A stretch of DNA of 64,000 nt from Paenibacillus sp. FSL R5-0766 (GTDB lineage Bacteria; Bacillota; Bacilli; Paenibacillales; Paenibacillaceae). The stretch's first letter is position 1, and each line of letters begins with the position of its first letter. The notes under the pieces were generated by a model that was given only the letters and a program-made list of their open reading frames with translations, did no database searches and was not told the origin of the DNA. This document shows positions 1 to 8,707 of this stretch, piece by piece. The stretch lies in assembly GCF_037971845.1 (NCBI RefSeq), contig NZ_CP150227.1:3534001-3598000 (forward strand). The letters are read 5' to 3'. A program made the position numbers and the translations under genes.

Positions 1-10
1 GATAGTGCAT
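1..10 (-). CDS. Start of a truncated gene leaving the window
   Basis: On the minus strand an AGGAGG box (18-23) precedes an ATG at 10-8 with 7-nt spacing. Only three codons are inside the window, so the product cannot be read. It lies just downstream of the Fur-box-controlled AraC regulator in the same direction. An iron or siderophore uptake gene would fit that context, but this is inference. Confidence 0.4.
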
Positions 11-42
11 CGTCATTCCTCCTGTGTATTAATCCTATATGT

Positions 43-54
43 TCAGTATACTGA
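43..54 (-). promoter_or_regulatory. 12-bp palindrome with an embedded -10 for the truncated gene
   Basis: TCAGTATACTGA is a perfect 12-bp palindrome between the AraC gene and the start at position 10. On the minus strand it contains TATACT, a good -10, but no good -35 lies 17 bp upstream. This pattern fits an activator-dependent promoter, for example one needing the adjacent AraC protein. Confidence 0.3.
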
Positions 55-89
55 TCTAAGCTTTGGTATAACATGGATGCCTATTGAAA

Positions 90-917
90 TCAGGATGGAT
101 TATTGATGAACTTCAGACGATACTCCGTAGGAGAAATACCACATTGTTTCTTAAACACTCTGCTAAAATAAAAGGGGTCAGCAATGCCAACGGTCTCGGC
201 AATCTGTTGTACAGACACATCACTTGCCAATAACATTTGCTGTGCCATGTTTATACGATATTTCAATACATATTCTGCTGGACCCATACCTGCATGTCTT
301 CTAAACACGTAGGAAAGTCGATTTCGATTAACTTTATTTTGTTCTGCAAGTGAGGCGACAGTCAGATTTTGATCATAGTATTCTTGGATATAGGTAGAGA
401 CGCGTTCGAATAAAACATCTGATTCACAACTATTTTGCCTATGATCAACACATATTAAAGTCTCATTCAGTACATCGCGAAACAGCATCTCGGTCTGAAA
501 CTTTGAAATACCTCCACGCTGGTTATACACATGCCAAAGACGCGTGATTAATTCGATCAGACGTGGGGACTGACCCGTTGATAATTCAAAATGCTGATGA
601 GAAAAGCTTGTCTCTTCGAGGTCCGAACTACATATCCGGTATAAAACGAGGATGTATTCCCAGTCCGTTCTATGAAACACGGTTTGATCCAGTTTCATTT
701 TCGCGCCCCCATGTACAACTTTTCCTGGTGAAAAAATATAGGGCGTACCATCAAATTGAAATTGTATTTTTCCTGTAAGAGGAAATACAAATCCAGGAAA
801 AGAATCGGTATAGTCAGCCTGGGGAACCCCTGGATTTTTAGCATATCGATATACTCCTTCGACTTGAAAAGGAATGTGTGCAAAATGGGCTGCTAACTGA
901 TTAACGTCTACTTTCAC
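90..917 (-). CDS. AraC-family transcriptional regulator
   Basis: A 275-residue regulator with a cupin-like N-terminal sensing half (about 1-150) and a C-terminal pair of AraC helix-turn-helix motifs (about 170-268; typical ending GISPTEYR). The start is GTG at 917, with GAGGT 7 nt upstream. The promoter contains a near-perfect Fur box, so transcription probably rises when iron is scarce. That resembles the AraC-type siderophore-responsive activators (YbbB/Btr of Bacillus), although this protein lacks the fused binding-protein domain of Btr. The likely target is the truncated gene downstream, whose promoter region holds a palindrome. The ligand is unknown, and a sugar-responsive AraC protein is the alternative. 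Confidence 0.85.
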   Translation of the reverse strand: MKVDVNQLAAHFAHIPFQVEGVYRYAKNPGVPQADYTDSFPGFVFPLTGKIQFQFDGTPYIFSPGKVVHGGAKMKLDQTVFHRTDWEYILVLYRICSSDLEETSFSHQHFELSTGQSPRLIELITRLWHVYNQRGGISKFQTEMLFRDVLNETLICVDHRQNSCESDVLFERVSTYIQEYYDQNLTVASLAEQNKVNRNRLSYVFRRHAGMGPAEYVLKYRINMAQQMLLASDVSVQQIAETVGIADPFYFSRVFKKQCGISPTEYRLKFINNPS

Positions 918-984
918 ATTACGTACCTCATTTCAAAAGTGTTTGCCGGTCATTCTAAGATAAATCGTTGTGCACCTTACTCCA

Positions 985-1013
985 ACATTATTGATAACGA
1001 TTATCACTGTCAA
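985..1013 (-). promoter_or_regulatory. SigA promoter with Fur box in the spacer
   Basis: Read on the minus strand: TTGACA (1013-1008), 17-nt spacer, TAATGT (990-985). The spacer holds TGATAACGATTATCA (992-1006), matching 14 of 15 positions of the 7-1-7 Fur consensus TGATAATnATTATCA. Fur bound here would block polymerase, so the AraC gene starting at 917 is predicted to be iron-repressed. Confidence 0.65.
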
Positions 1014-1136
1014 CATATATAATGAAAAGGTTACTTTCGGCTAAATAAAAACCAGCGTTCCATATGGGCAATAGAATCCATCTTGTGTTAACATGTGCAC
1101 TAACTAATCCAATAGTTTGTTTGAGAAGGGGAACCC

Positions 1137-2606
1137 ATGTCCATTCGAATAAAAATGCTGCTGTCCTTCACGGGCATGCTTGTTATAAGTCTGCTGTTCA
1201 TCTTGCTTACCGCAAGTCTGTATACGATTGCGGCCACAGGGGATCTACAGAGTTTCCGCGATATATACAAGGTACATTATCAGATCAACCCCCTGACTGA
1301 ACAGGGAGAATCGATCTTTCAAGAGATGAAGTTTCTGGCCAAAAATGACCCGGACGACCTGCAGAATAAGGTTTTGCTGCGTGAATATGATATGAAACTT
1401 CGAGCTGAGAAGTCAGGGCTCTACGTCAGACGGGAGAATAGTCAGATCTTCGAATCACTGACCTTCAACCAGCCAGAACTGAAGCAGGCACTGCCTGCTT
1501 ATGATCTTAACAATTATCAGATTCGGAGCACCTTCAATATTGGTGAGCGATTTTACGCGTATGCAAAATTTGATTTTCAATATTCAGATGGGGAACGTGG
1601 GAGTATCTTTGTCATTCGTGAGAGAAGCCCCTTTGCGGAGCTTACTCGTAAGTTGCTGCCTGTGATGTCATTCCTGCTTATTGGTGTCCTCATCATTGCA
1701 AATCTACTCTTGTTCCGCTGGATCACGCGCAGCTTCATTAAACCCTTGAATCAACTACGAAGTTCAGCCGAACATATTAAGGATGGCAATCTATCCTTTG
1801 AACTTCAGCTAAACTCCAATGACGAGGTTGGCCAACTCAGCGAAGCGTTTGAGAGCATGCGGAATCAATTACAGCTCTCCTATGCGTTACGTCAGCAGGA
1901 CGAAGTGAACCGCAAAGAGCTTATCTCCAACATTTCGCATGATCTCCGTACACCCATTACCAATATCAAAGGGTATATTGAGGGTATTCGTGACGGAGTG
2001 GCTAATACTCCGGAGAAAATGGAGAGTTATGTTAATATCATTCACTCCAAAGCAGTTAGCATGGATAAGCTGGTGGATGAACTGTTTTTGTATTCCAAGC
2101 TCGACTTGAACCAAGAACCTTTCCTGTTCAAAACAGTTGATCTCGCTGATTTCCTTGAAGATAGCATTGAAGAGCTGAGATATGATCTGGAGGATAAAGG
2201 TGTTGCCCTGGATTGGATTAACCAGGTGTCTGGTCCCGCCATGGCTGCTGTGGATCCGGAGAAGTTAAAACGTACCGTTGTTAATGTGGTGGATAATGCA
2301 CTCAAATACATGGAGAATGAACATAAACGATTCGAGATTACACTTCAAGCTGATGAGAACTGGATTACGATGGGCTTTAAAGATAATGGCAGGGGAATAC
2401 CTGAAGAGGCACTGCCTTATATATTTGAACGCTTCTATCGTGCAGAACAATCCCGCAATTCCTCAACGGGCGGAAGTGGACTTGGGCTGGCAATTGCTCG
2501 CCAAATCATTGATGGACATGGGGGCTTCATCTGGGCTGAAAGCCAGCCCAATGATGGTACGAGCATATATATCAAGCTGAAACGGCTGAATGAAGAGAGG
2601 GACTAA
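1137..2606 (+). CDS. Two-component sensor histidine kinase (HAMP-HisKA-HATPase)
   Basis: A 489-residue membrane kinase. A first transmembrane helix (about 8-30) and a second (about 175-197) enclose an extracytoplasmic sensor of about 145 residues. A HAMP linker, a HisKA box with phospho-acceptor His268 (SNISHDLRTPITNIKGY) and a HATPase domain with N-box (VVDNALKY) and G-boxes (DNGRGIPEE, GGSGLGLAIA) follow. An AAGGGG site precedes the ATG. The OmpR-type regulator follows after 6 nt, so the two form an operon. The stimulus is unknown; the SLH protein and ankyrin lipoprotein downstream hint at a cell-surface role. Confidence 0.93.
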   Translation: MSIRIKMLLSFTGMLVISLLFILLTASLYTIAATGDLQSFRDIYKVHYQINPLTEQGESIFQEMKFLAKNDPDDLQNKVLLREYDMKLRAEKSGLYVRRENSQIFESLTFNQPELKQALPAYDLNNYQIRSTFNIGERFYAYAKFDFQYSDGERGSIFVIRERSPFAELTRKLLPVMSFLLIGVLIIANLLLFRWITRSFIKPLNQLRSSAEHIKDGNLSFELQLNSNDEVGQLSEAFESMRNQLQLSYALRQQDEVNRKELISNISHDLRTPITNIKGYIEGIRDGVANTPEKMESYVNIIHSKAVSMDKLVDELFLYSKLDLNQEPFLFKTVDLADFLEDSIEELRYDLEDKGVALDWINQVSGPAMAAVDPEKLKRTVVNVVDNALKYMENEHKRFEITLQADENWITMGFKDNGRGIPEEALPYIFERFYRAEQSRNSSTGGSGLGLAIARQIIDGHGGFIWAESQPNDGTSIYIKLKRLNEERD

Positions 2607-2612
2607 TAAGTA

Positions 2613-3305
2613 ATGGCAAACATTTTGATCATTGAAGATGAAACAACGATTGCGGAACTGGAACGGGATTATTTTGAGCTCAACGGATTTTCCGTGGATC
2701 TCTGCCATACTGGAGATGAAGGCCTGAAGCAGGCACTGGAGGGGGACTATAATCTGATCATTGTTGATCTGATGCTTCCGGGACTCGACGGCTTCGAATG
2801 TTGCAGACGTATCCGCGAGGTGAAAGAGGTGCCCATCCTTGTCGTTTCCGCGAAAAAGGAAGAAATCGATAAGATCCGGACGTTCAATCTGGGAGTGGAT
2901 GATTTTATTACAAAACCGTTTAGCCCAAGTGAGTTGGTTGCACGAGCAAAGGCTCATTTGACCCGATACGAGAGACTACTTGGCAAAAACAAACCAGCTG
3001 AGCAGGATGAAATCCACATTCGCGGGCTTCACATTGATAAAGGATCACGCCGCGTTTTTGTTAATGGAGAAGAGGTGGCGATTACAACCAAGGAGTTCGA
3101 GTTACTTGTATTTCTTGCGAGTCATCCCAACCGTGTATTTAGCAAATCCGATCTGTTCGAGCGGATCTGGGGCATGGATTCCACCGGAGACATTGCAACG
3201 GTTACTGTCCATATTCGCAAACTACGCGGCAAGCTGGAGACAGACCCCAAAAATCCGGAGTATATTGAAACCGTCTGGGGTGCAGGCTACCGGTTTACTG
3301 CATAA
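2613..3305 (+). CDS. OmpR/PhoB-family response regulator
   Basis: A 230-residue regulator partner of the upstream kinase. The receiver domain (1-120) has the acidic pair near residues 9-10, phospho-acceptor Asp52 (IIVDLMLPGLDG) and the conserved Lys in ITKPF. The C-terminal winged-helix domain (about 130-228) carries the transactivation-loop region and the wing motif TVHIRKLRGKLE. Six nucleotides separate it from the kinase stop. Targets are not visible; a binding site upstream of the SLH gene at 3425 would be a natural first candidate. Confidence 0.94.
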   Translation: MANILIIEDETTIAELERDYFELNGFSVDLCHTGDEGLKQALEGDYNLIIVDLMLPGLDGFECCRRIREVKEVPILVVSAKKEEIDKIRTFNLGVDDFITKPFSPSELVARAKAHLTRYERLLGKNKPAEQDEIHIRGLHIDKGSRRVFVNGEEVAITTKEFELLVFLASHPNRVFSKSDLFERIWGMDSTGDIATVTVHIRKLRGKLETDPKNPEYIETVWGAGYRFTA

Positions 3306-3424
3306 GTTTCGTGAAAATTTAGAGCCAGTTTATATTTTGTTAATAACTTTAGCCTTGGGAGTTTCTTTTTGTCCTCTATTCTATAGATACAGGCAACTAC
3401 AACCTATAGAGGAGGAATTCAACT

Positions 3425-4933
3425 ATGAATTCTACAACCCGCAAAATCGCTACATTTCTAACCATAACTGCATTAGGTACAGCAGTGTTCCCGTTAACTG
3501 CGAATCAAGTACATGCAGCTACATACGTTACTAACATTGCGGCAACAACCACACAGCTTAACCAACAACAGATTGAAGCTGCTATCAAGGATCTGAATAG
3601 CTTGGGGATCATGAACGGGTATGCAGATCAATCTATGGGTGAACATCGAGCAATTACCCGTGCGGAGTTAGCTTCATTGGTTTTCAAAACGTTTAATTTG
3701 GAGAGCAAGACGGGAGAAACCGTAGAATTGACGGATGTGAATCCGAATGCATGGTATGCGCCATATGCGTCAAAGCTTGTTGAACTTGGCATCATGCAGG
3801 CTAACGATGGACAATTCAATCCGCAAACTCAAGTGTCGGATGCTGAACTCGAACAGGTCGTATCCAAAGCGATGCAACGTGATGTAAAGTCCGTTCACCA
3901 TTGGATGAGCGAGTTCTACTCCGAGAATGGTACAGCAACGCGCGGCGAAACAGCAGTGCTGTTGCAAACTGCACACCAAGCTATTCCTTCGGAGCAAGCT
4001 CAAATCAAGAGCGTTAGATCACTGAATGCCATTACGTTAATTGTAACTTTTGACAAACCGCTGACAGCGGCGGATGAGGCTTTTGCCAAAGCACAAACGG
4101 ACTTTGCGTTTAGTGGTGAGCTGACGTTGACCAATATGCCCCGTTTAAAAACAGGGTCAATTGCGACTTACATCGTTCCAACGTCCGTACAAGATGCTGG
4201 TGAAGTGTACAACCTGACTTACAAAGGCCAAGACGCTGGTTCCTTTGAAGGCAGCGGTACGAAAATAAACATGACAACGGCTAATCAAGTAACGAATGAT
4301 ACATTCGAGATTGAAGCATTGCAAGTCAACAGTGTCGTGGATTATGGTTACATCATTTCGGCTTACAGCGGTGGTCGAGGAGCTAATGCATTTGTGCTGA
4401 ATGATCAAGAGCAAGCAGGAGGCAAAACGTATCAAGTTATCTCCTCCATGCAGGCAAGACAAGTTGTAATTACGCCAGAAGGTGGCGAGCCTATCGTTGC
4501 CAGATATGTTCCGTTCACACAATCCACAGATGGCAAACAAGAACCGAAGTTCCGTTTGCCTGAGGGACAAACGCTGAAATCAGGTGTCAAATATACGGTT
4601 TCTTCGGATTGGGCCAACATCGAAAATGCTTCATTTACGGCGAAATCGTTTGATGCACTAGTGGTTGCAAGTGCTCAAGCAGTGAGCGAAACCTCCATTG
4701 AAGTTACACTTGACCAGGACCCTGGGGATGAACTGTTCTCTGGTCGAAGTGTAACGTTAACTTCACCTAGCGGGGATGTTCTGACGGCTACTTATAAATA
4801 TTCAAGTCGAAAAGGTGCGACGGGTGTATTCGACCTAACAAATGATGGGAAGTTGACTCCGGGTACTTCGTATACAATAAACCCAGTTGGGGATTGGAGT
4901 ATCGATTCTTCGGTCACCTTGACACTGGAGTAA
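3425..4933 (+). CDS. Secreted SLH-domain protein
   Basis: A 502-residue exported protein. The signal peptide (1-31) ends ...VHAA. Two SLH-like repeats follow, about 50-95 (LGIMNGYADQ...AITRAELA) and 100-150 (FNPQTQVSDAELEQVV). SLH repeats bind pyruvylated cell-wall polymer, so the protein probably sits on the wall. Residues 190-502 look like beta-rich bacterial Ig-like modules; no catalytic motif is apparent. The start has a strong AGGAGG. Only about two SLH units are recognisable instead of the usual three. It lies 119 bp after the response regulator and 10 bp before the ankyrin lipoprotein, so the last two are probably co-transcribed. Confidence 0.8.
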   Translation: MNSTTRKIATFLTITALGTAVFPLTANQVHAATYVTNIAATTTQLNQQQIEAAIKDLNSLGIMNGYADQSMGEHRAITRAELASLVFKTFNLESKTGETVELTDVNPNAWYAPYASKLVELGIMQANDGQFNPQTQVSDAELEQVVSKAMQRDVKSVHHWMSEFYSENGTATRGETAVLLQTAHQAIPSEQAQIKSVRSLNAITLIVTFDKPLTAADEAFAKAQTDFAFSGELTLTNMPRLKTGSIATYIVPTSVQDAGEVYNLTYKGQDAGSFEGSGTKINMTTANQVTNDTFEIEALQVNSVVDYGYIISAYSGGRGANAFVLNDQEQAGGKTYQVISSMQARQVVITPEGGEPIVARYVPFTQSTDGKQEPKFRLPEGQTLKSGVKYTVSSDWANIENASFTAKSFDALVVASAQAVSETSIEVTLDQDPGDELFSGRSVTLTSPSGDVLTATYKYSSRKGATGVFDLTNDGKLTPGTSYTINPVGDWSIDSSVTLTLE

Positions 4934-4943
4934 AGGAGGCAGT

Positions 4944-5648
4944 ATGAGTAAATCGCTGATCATCGTTGTCCTGATAAGTAGTATGTTGATCGTCCAAGGC
5001 TGCGTGCCTGAAATGAGAAACGACTCTAATGTGGAGGTAAAGGCCATGACTTCAGCAGATGAACAGCTGTTCAAGGCAGTCGAGGACAGCGATACTGAGC
5101 GCATCGAACAAATGATTCAAGCAGGCGCCAATATCAATGTTCAAGATCAGAGTGGACGAACCGCTACAATGATTGCAACCTACAATAATGATCTAACATC
5201 GGCTAAAGTGTTAATTGAAGCGGGGGCAGATGTGAATATACAGGACGATATGAAAAATACCCCGTTTCTGTATGCTGGCGCTGAAGGATACTTGGATATT
5301 TTGAAGCTGACAATCGAGGCGGGAGCGGACCCAGCGATAACGAATCGATATGGAGGGACAGCACTTATTCCAGCTTCGGAGCATGGATATGTGGATGTAG
5401 TGCAAGAATTACTGACTCAAACTTCGGTGGATGTGGACCATGTGAATCAATTGGGATGGACAGCACTACTCGAAGCGATCATTCTTAACGATGGCAATGC
5501 TCAGCAGCAGGAGACGATACAATTACTCATTGATTACGGAGCAGACGTGAACATACCGGATCGTGATGGGGTATCACCACTCAGTCATGCGAAGAATAAA
5601 GGCTTTAAGGAAATTGAAGATATTTTGATACGAGCTGGTACGAAATAG
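4944..5648 (+). CDS. Ankyrin-repeat lipoprotein
   Basis: A 234-residue protein with a short signal sequence ending in a lipobox (VQGC; Cys20), so it is predicted to be lipid-anchored on the outer face of the membrane. From about residue 40 it consists of five or six ankyrin repeats, seen as periodic motifs such as AGADVNIQDDMKNTP and YGADVNIPDRDGVSPL. Ankyrin repeats mediate protein-protein contacts; no enzymatic domain is present. AGGAGG lies directly upstream and the SLH gene ends 10 bp before, so both are likely in one operon. The partner is unknown. Confidence 0.85.
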   Translation: MSKSLIIVVLISSMLIVQGCVPEMRNDSNVEVKAMTSADEQLFKAVEDSDTERIEQMIQAGANINVQDQSGRTATMIATYNNDLTSAKVLIEAGADVNIQDDMKNTPFLYAGAEGYLDILKLTIEAGADPAITNRYGGTALIPASEHGYVDVVQELLTQTSVDVDHVNQLGWTALLEAIILNDGNAQQQETIQLLIDYGADVNIPDRDGVSPLSHAKNKGFKEIEDILIRAGTK

Positions 5649-5710
5649 ACCTTTTTAGGCTGAATAAAGAAACAAACATGTTGAGATATATGCAAAAATG
5701 GTTTACATGG

Positions 5711-5750
5711 AGCGCCTGATTCCTTCTATGCTGAAGGGCAGGCGCTTCAT
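5711..5750 (+). terminator. Hairpin terminator after the ankyrin lipoprotein gene
   Basis: GCGCCTG (5712-5718) pairs with CAGGCGC (5739-5745), with an inner CCTTC/GAAGG stem. A weak T-rich tail follows. It ends the SLH-ankyrin unit. Confidence 0.6.
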
Positions 5751-5857
5751 TCAATCCATCAATCTTACGTGTATGAAACTGGCATAGTCTTAACATGACA
5801 TGATTAGATACAAGAACGAGGATCTTAAAAATTGAATATCTCTGCTTTGAAGTTTGC

Positions 5858-5863
5858 TATAGT
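5858..5863 (+). promoter_or_regulatory. Candidate extended -10 promoter of the lichenase gene
   Basis: TATAGT preceded by TGC gives an extended -10 (TGnTATAGT). No convincing -35 is present at 17 bp. Transcription would begin near 5870, about 90 nt before the gene. The rest of the 312-bp gap 5649-5960 holds the upstream terminator and the cre-like box. Confidence 0.35.
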
Positions 5864-5902
5864 GTACCGCTCTGCTTCCAGATAAAATGGAAATACCAAC
5901 CA

Positions 5903-5916
5903 TGTAAGCGTTATCT
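5903..5916 (+). promoter_or_regulatory. cre-like box (CcpA) upstream of lichenase
   Basis: TGTAAGCGTTATCT matches 13 of 14 positions of the cre consensus TGWAANCGNTNWCA. It lies 45 bp before the lichenase start and downstream of the candidate promoter, where CcpA would act as a roadblock. This fits glucose repression of a beta-glucanase. Confidence 0.5.
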
Positions 5917-5960
5917 ATTATTATACTGCTTATACATGTTGGAATCATTCATGGAGGTGT

Positions 5961-6677
5961 ATGATGAAGAGGAAGTCTTGGTATACTTTGGCGGTAACTG
6001 GTGTCATCTCTTTGTTTTTTTCGGTAAGCGCTTTCGCGGGTTATGTGTTCTGGGAACCTCTAACCTATTTTAACGCAAGTACGTGGCAAAAAGCGGATGG
6101 GTATTCCAATGGGAACATGTTTAACTGTACGTGGAGGGCTAACAATGTTAATTTTACAAGTGACGGCAAGCTTAAGCTTGGTTTGACCAGCTCTGCACAG
6201 AACAAGTTTGATTGCGGAGAGTATCGTACCACGAATACGTATGGGTACGGCTTATATGAAGTCAGTATGAAACCTGCCAAGAACACAGGTGTAGTTTCCT
6301 CATTTTTCACATACACAGGCCCTGCACATGGCACCCAATGGGATGAGATTGATATCGAATTTTTAGGAAAAGACACAACCAAAGTGCAGTTTAATTATTA
6401 TACCAATGGGGTTGGTAATCATGAGAAGATTATCAATCTAGGGTTTGATGCATCCCAGGGCTTCCATACGTACGCATTTGACTGGCAGCCGGGACATATC
6501 AAATGGTATGTTGATGGTGTATTGAAACATACGGCAACCAGCAATATTCCTAAAACACCCGGAAAAATCATGATGAACCTGTGGAATGGAACAGGAGTAG
6601 ATAGCTGGCTCGGTCCTTACAACGGGGCCAATCCGCTCTATGCAGAGTACGATTGGGTCAAATATACGAGTAATTAA
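5961..6677 (+). CDS. bglS: Secreted endo-beta-1,3-1,4-glucanase (lichenase, GH16)
   Basis: A 238-residue secreted glucanase cutting mixed-linkage beta-glucan (lichenan, cereal glucan). The signal peptide spans about 1-26 (ending SAFA). The rest is one GH16 jelly-roll with the family signature DEIDIEFLG: nucleophile Glu129, Asp131, acid/base Glu133. Length and sequence resemble Bacillus BglS and Paenibacillus lichenases. Two ATGs are adjacent; GGAGG favours the second (5964). A terminator follows. It lies beside a binding lipoprotein, permeases and an SLH-anchored GH16 enzyme, giving a beta-glucan locus. Repression through the cre-like box is likely. Confidence 0.95.
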   Translation: MMKRKSWYTLAVTGVISLFFSVSAFAGYVFWEPLTYFNASTWQKADGYSNGNMFNCTWRANNVNFTSDGKLKLGLTSSAQNKFDCGEYRTTNTYGYGLYEVSMKPAKNTGVVSSFFTYTGPAHGTQWDEIDIEFLGKDTTKVQFNYYTNGVGNHEKIINLGFDASQGFHTYAFDWQPGHIKWYVDGVLKHTATSNIPKTPGKIMMNLWNGTGVDSWLGPYNGANPLYAEYDWVKYTSN

Positions 6678-6685
6678 GCAGACTG

Positions 6686-6713
6686 AAGCAGCCGTTAGCG
6701 GCTGCTTTTTTCT
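6686..6713 (+). terminator. Rho-independent terminator of the lichenase gene
   Basis: AAGCAGCCG and CGGCTGCTT form a tight stem with a short TTAG loop, followed by six T residues. It lies nine bases after the stop codon. Confidence 0.9.
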
Positions 6714-6780
6714 ATATTCTGGCATTGTATTTATTCAATATATGTATTCAATATCCAATATCCTAAATTAATGCAATAAA

Positions 6781-6797
6781 TGTTGCAATATTAGTAT
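6781..6797 (+). promoter_or_regulatory. Shared 17-bp motif, copy 1 (upstream of binding protein)
   Basis: TGTTGCAATATTAGTAT occurs 69 bp before the binding-protein gene. It recurs with 16 of 17 bases identical at 12109-12125, between the divergent YesM kinase and permease genes. It is a candidate operator for the local YesN-type regulator. Confidence 0.45.
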
Positions 6798-6865
6798 GGG
6801 CATAAATATCAAAAATTCATTATGATTAACCTGTAAGCAACATTACATAGACTGGGGGAACGAAG

Positions 6866-8551
6866 TTGGACACAAGTAAAAAGAGACGAGTAGGCAGTTT
6901 GGTCATGATCGGAGTATTGGCCCTATCTGCAGCCTTGAGTGGGTGTAGTAACGGGAACGAAAAGAAAACTGAATCAAGTACACCAGCGACAACGTTGGAG
7001 CTCAAAAATGGGAAGTATGATCCACCAGTATCCATTACGTATCTACGACCATGGGGTCCAGACGTGAAGTTTAAGTCAGGTGAGGATCAGGATAACAACG
7101 TCCATACAAAATGGGCCAAGGAGAAACTCGGAATTGAGTTGAAAAACCAGTGGATATCTCCATCCACCAATAATGCATTTGAGACAAAACTGCGTCTATC
7201 GCTTGCTTCCAATGCAGACATGCCAGACATTATTTCGTATCGCGGCGAATTCAATCTAGTGCGTGAATTGATTGAGTCCGGAAAATTTGTCGATGCGGGG
7301 GAGTTGTTTGACAAATATGCCAGCGACACATGGAAAGCAGCCGTAAACGAAGATCCTTCCGTATGGTATCCATACATGCAAGATGGCAAAAAGATCGGTA
7401 TTCCGATTCTGGACTATTCCTATAATGGTGATCCTGTCATGTGGATCCGTGAAGACTGGATGAAGAAATTCAATCTGGAAGCACCTAAAACTATAGATGA
7501 TCTTGAAGTCATTATGGAAACGTTTACGAATCAAGATCCGGATGGCAATGGGAAGCAGGACACTTACGGACTCACCATTGGCTTCAAGAACTGGCTGAAC
7601 ACATGGATGTCTGAAGCTGGGTGGGTATTTGGCGCTTATGGTACAATGCCAAACCAATGGAATCTGACGGCAGACGGAAAACTTGAATACGGTTCCGTTA
7701 CACCTGGTGCCAAACAGGCTTTGGCCAAATTACAGAGCTGGATGAGCAAAGGGTATATCCCGGAAGAAGCTGGCGTGTATGACGAGACAAAAGCAGCTGA
7801 AGAATTTACTGCCGGAAAAGCAGGTATTGTGGTCGGTCCTCACTGGATGCCATCCTGGCCGCTGGAGGATGTGAAGAAAAACAATCCTGAGGCTGAATAC
7901 AAAGCGTATCCAATTCCTTCTGGTCCAAACGGTCAAGCAGGCAGACATGGTACGTCAAACGGAAATGGCGTAGTTCTAATTAACAAAGACATGAAAAATC
8001 CGGAAGCCTTTTTCACCTATCAGAACTATCTCTTTGATCACTATGCAAATCCTAAAGAGGGCGATGAGTTTGAACATGGATTTGCGGAAGGATACGATTG
8101 GGTTATGGTAGATGGGAAACCATCAACCGATGCAAGTCTTACGGGTGGTTATGCTCCCGAGAAGTACACGTTGACTTTTGATGGAGCGAGAATTCCGAAT
8201 CTGAGTATGACAACACTTGCCAAGCTGGCAAGCGGTGAAGAAGCAACTACACCGTTTGAGAAAAAAATCAAATCAGGTGTACCAGTACCTATGCTTGATG
8301 CAGCCAAGATTGTTTTGGATCAAAAGGATATCGTGTTCAATCAAATGTTTACCGGTTCACCTTCAATGACGATGCAGATGAACAATGACATTTTGACGAA
8401 GATGGAGAAAGACACCTTCTCTCAAATTGTATATGGCAAAACCTCTGTGGACGCGTTCGACTCATTTGTTGAGAAGTGGAAGTCTTCAGGTGGAGATCAG
8501 ATTACGAAAGAAGTTAACGAGTGGTATGATTCCGTGAAAAGCGGAAAATAG
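6866..8551 (+). CDS. ABC transporter solute-binding lipoprotein (LplA-type)
   Basis: A 561-residue extracellular binding protein. A lipoprotein signal ends in LSGC (Cys27), so the mature protein is tethered outside the membrane. It is of the large LplA/YtcQ type found with YesM/YesN systems and LplB/YtcP permeases; a calcium-loop-like DPDGNGKQDTYG segment (about residue 222) is typical of this group. It would capture oligosaccharides, here probably beta-glucan fragments from the neighbouring glucanases, though the ligand is inferred from context. The start is TTG. The permeases lie on the far side of the minus-strand YesN/YesM pair. No ATPase gene is present, so a shared MsmX-type ATPase is expected. 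Confidence 0.9.
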   Translation: MDTSKKRRVGSLVMIGVLALSAALSGCSNGNEKKTESSTPATTLELKNGKYDPPVSITYLRPWGPDVKFKSGEDQDNNVHTKWAKEKLGIELKNQWISPSTNNAFETKLRLSLASNADMPDIISYRGEFNLVRELIESGKFVDAGELFDKYASDTWKAAVNEDPSVWYPYMQDGKKIGIPILDYSYNGDPVMWIREDWMKKFNLEAPKTIDDLEVIMETFTNQDPDGNGKQDTYGLTIGFKNWLNTWMSEAGWVFGAYGTMPNQWNLTADGKLEYGSVTPGAKQALAKLQSWMSKGYIPEEAGVYDETKAAEEFTAGKAGIVVGPHWMPSWPLEDVKKNNPEAEYKAYPIPSGPNGQAGRHGTSNGNGVVLINKDMKNPEAFFTYQNYLFDHYANPKEGDEFEHGFAEGYDWVMVDGKPSTDASLTGGYAPEKYTLTFDGARIPNLSMTTLAKLASGEEATTPFEKKIKSGVPVPMLDAAKIVLDQKDIVFNQMFTGSPSMTMQMNNDILTKMEKDTFSQIVYGKTSVDAFDSFVEKWKSSGGDQITKEVNEWYDSVKSGK

Positions 8552-8599
8552 GATGACAAAGGGCTGGCTGAAATGATTCATCCCGGCCACATAAGCACC

Positions 8600-8640
8600 A
8601 AAAAGGCATTGCAGGAGAAGATCTCCGGCAATGCCTTTTT
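8600..8640. terminator. Bidirectional terminator between convergent genes
   Basis: AAAAAGGCATTGC pairs with GGCAATGCCTTTTT around an inner GGAGA/TCTCC stem. A and T runs on both sides let it serve the binding-protein gene and the minus-strand YesN gene. Confidence 0.88.
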
Positions 8641-8707
8641 GTATTTGATATGGAGAAGGGGAAACCGGAGAGATTACTAGAACGTCAAGTCTGGTCTGTG
8701 TACTCTC

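Noticed and set aside
2463..2957. 164-codon minus-strand ORF across the kinase/regulator junction
   Set aside because: It is antisense to two clear genes, with no ribosome site and no recognisable domain.
5864..5960. LicT-type antiterminator (RAT) before the lichenase gene
   Set aside because: No RAT consensus and no overlapping terminator were found in the leader.
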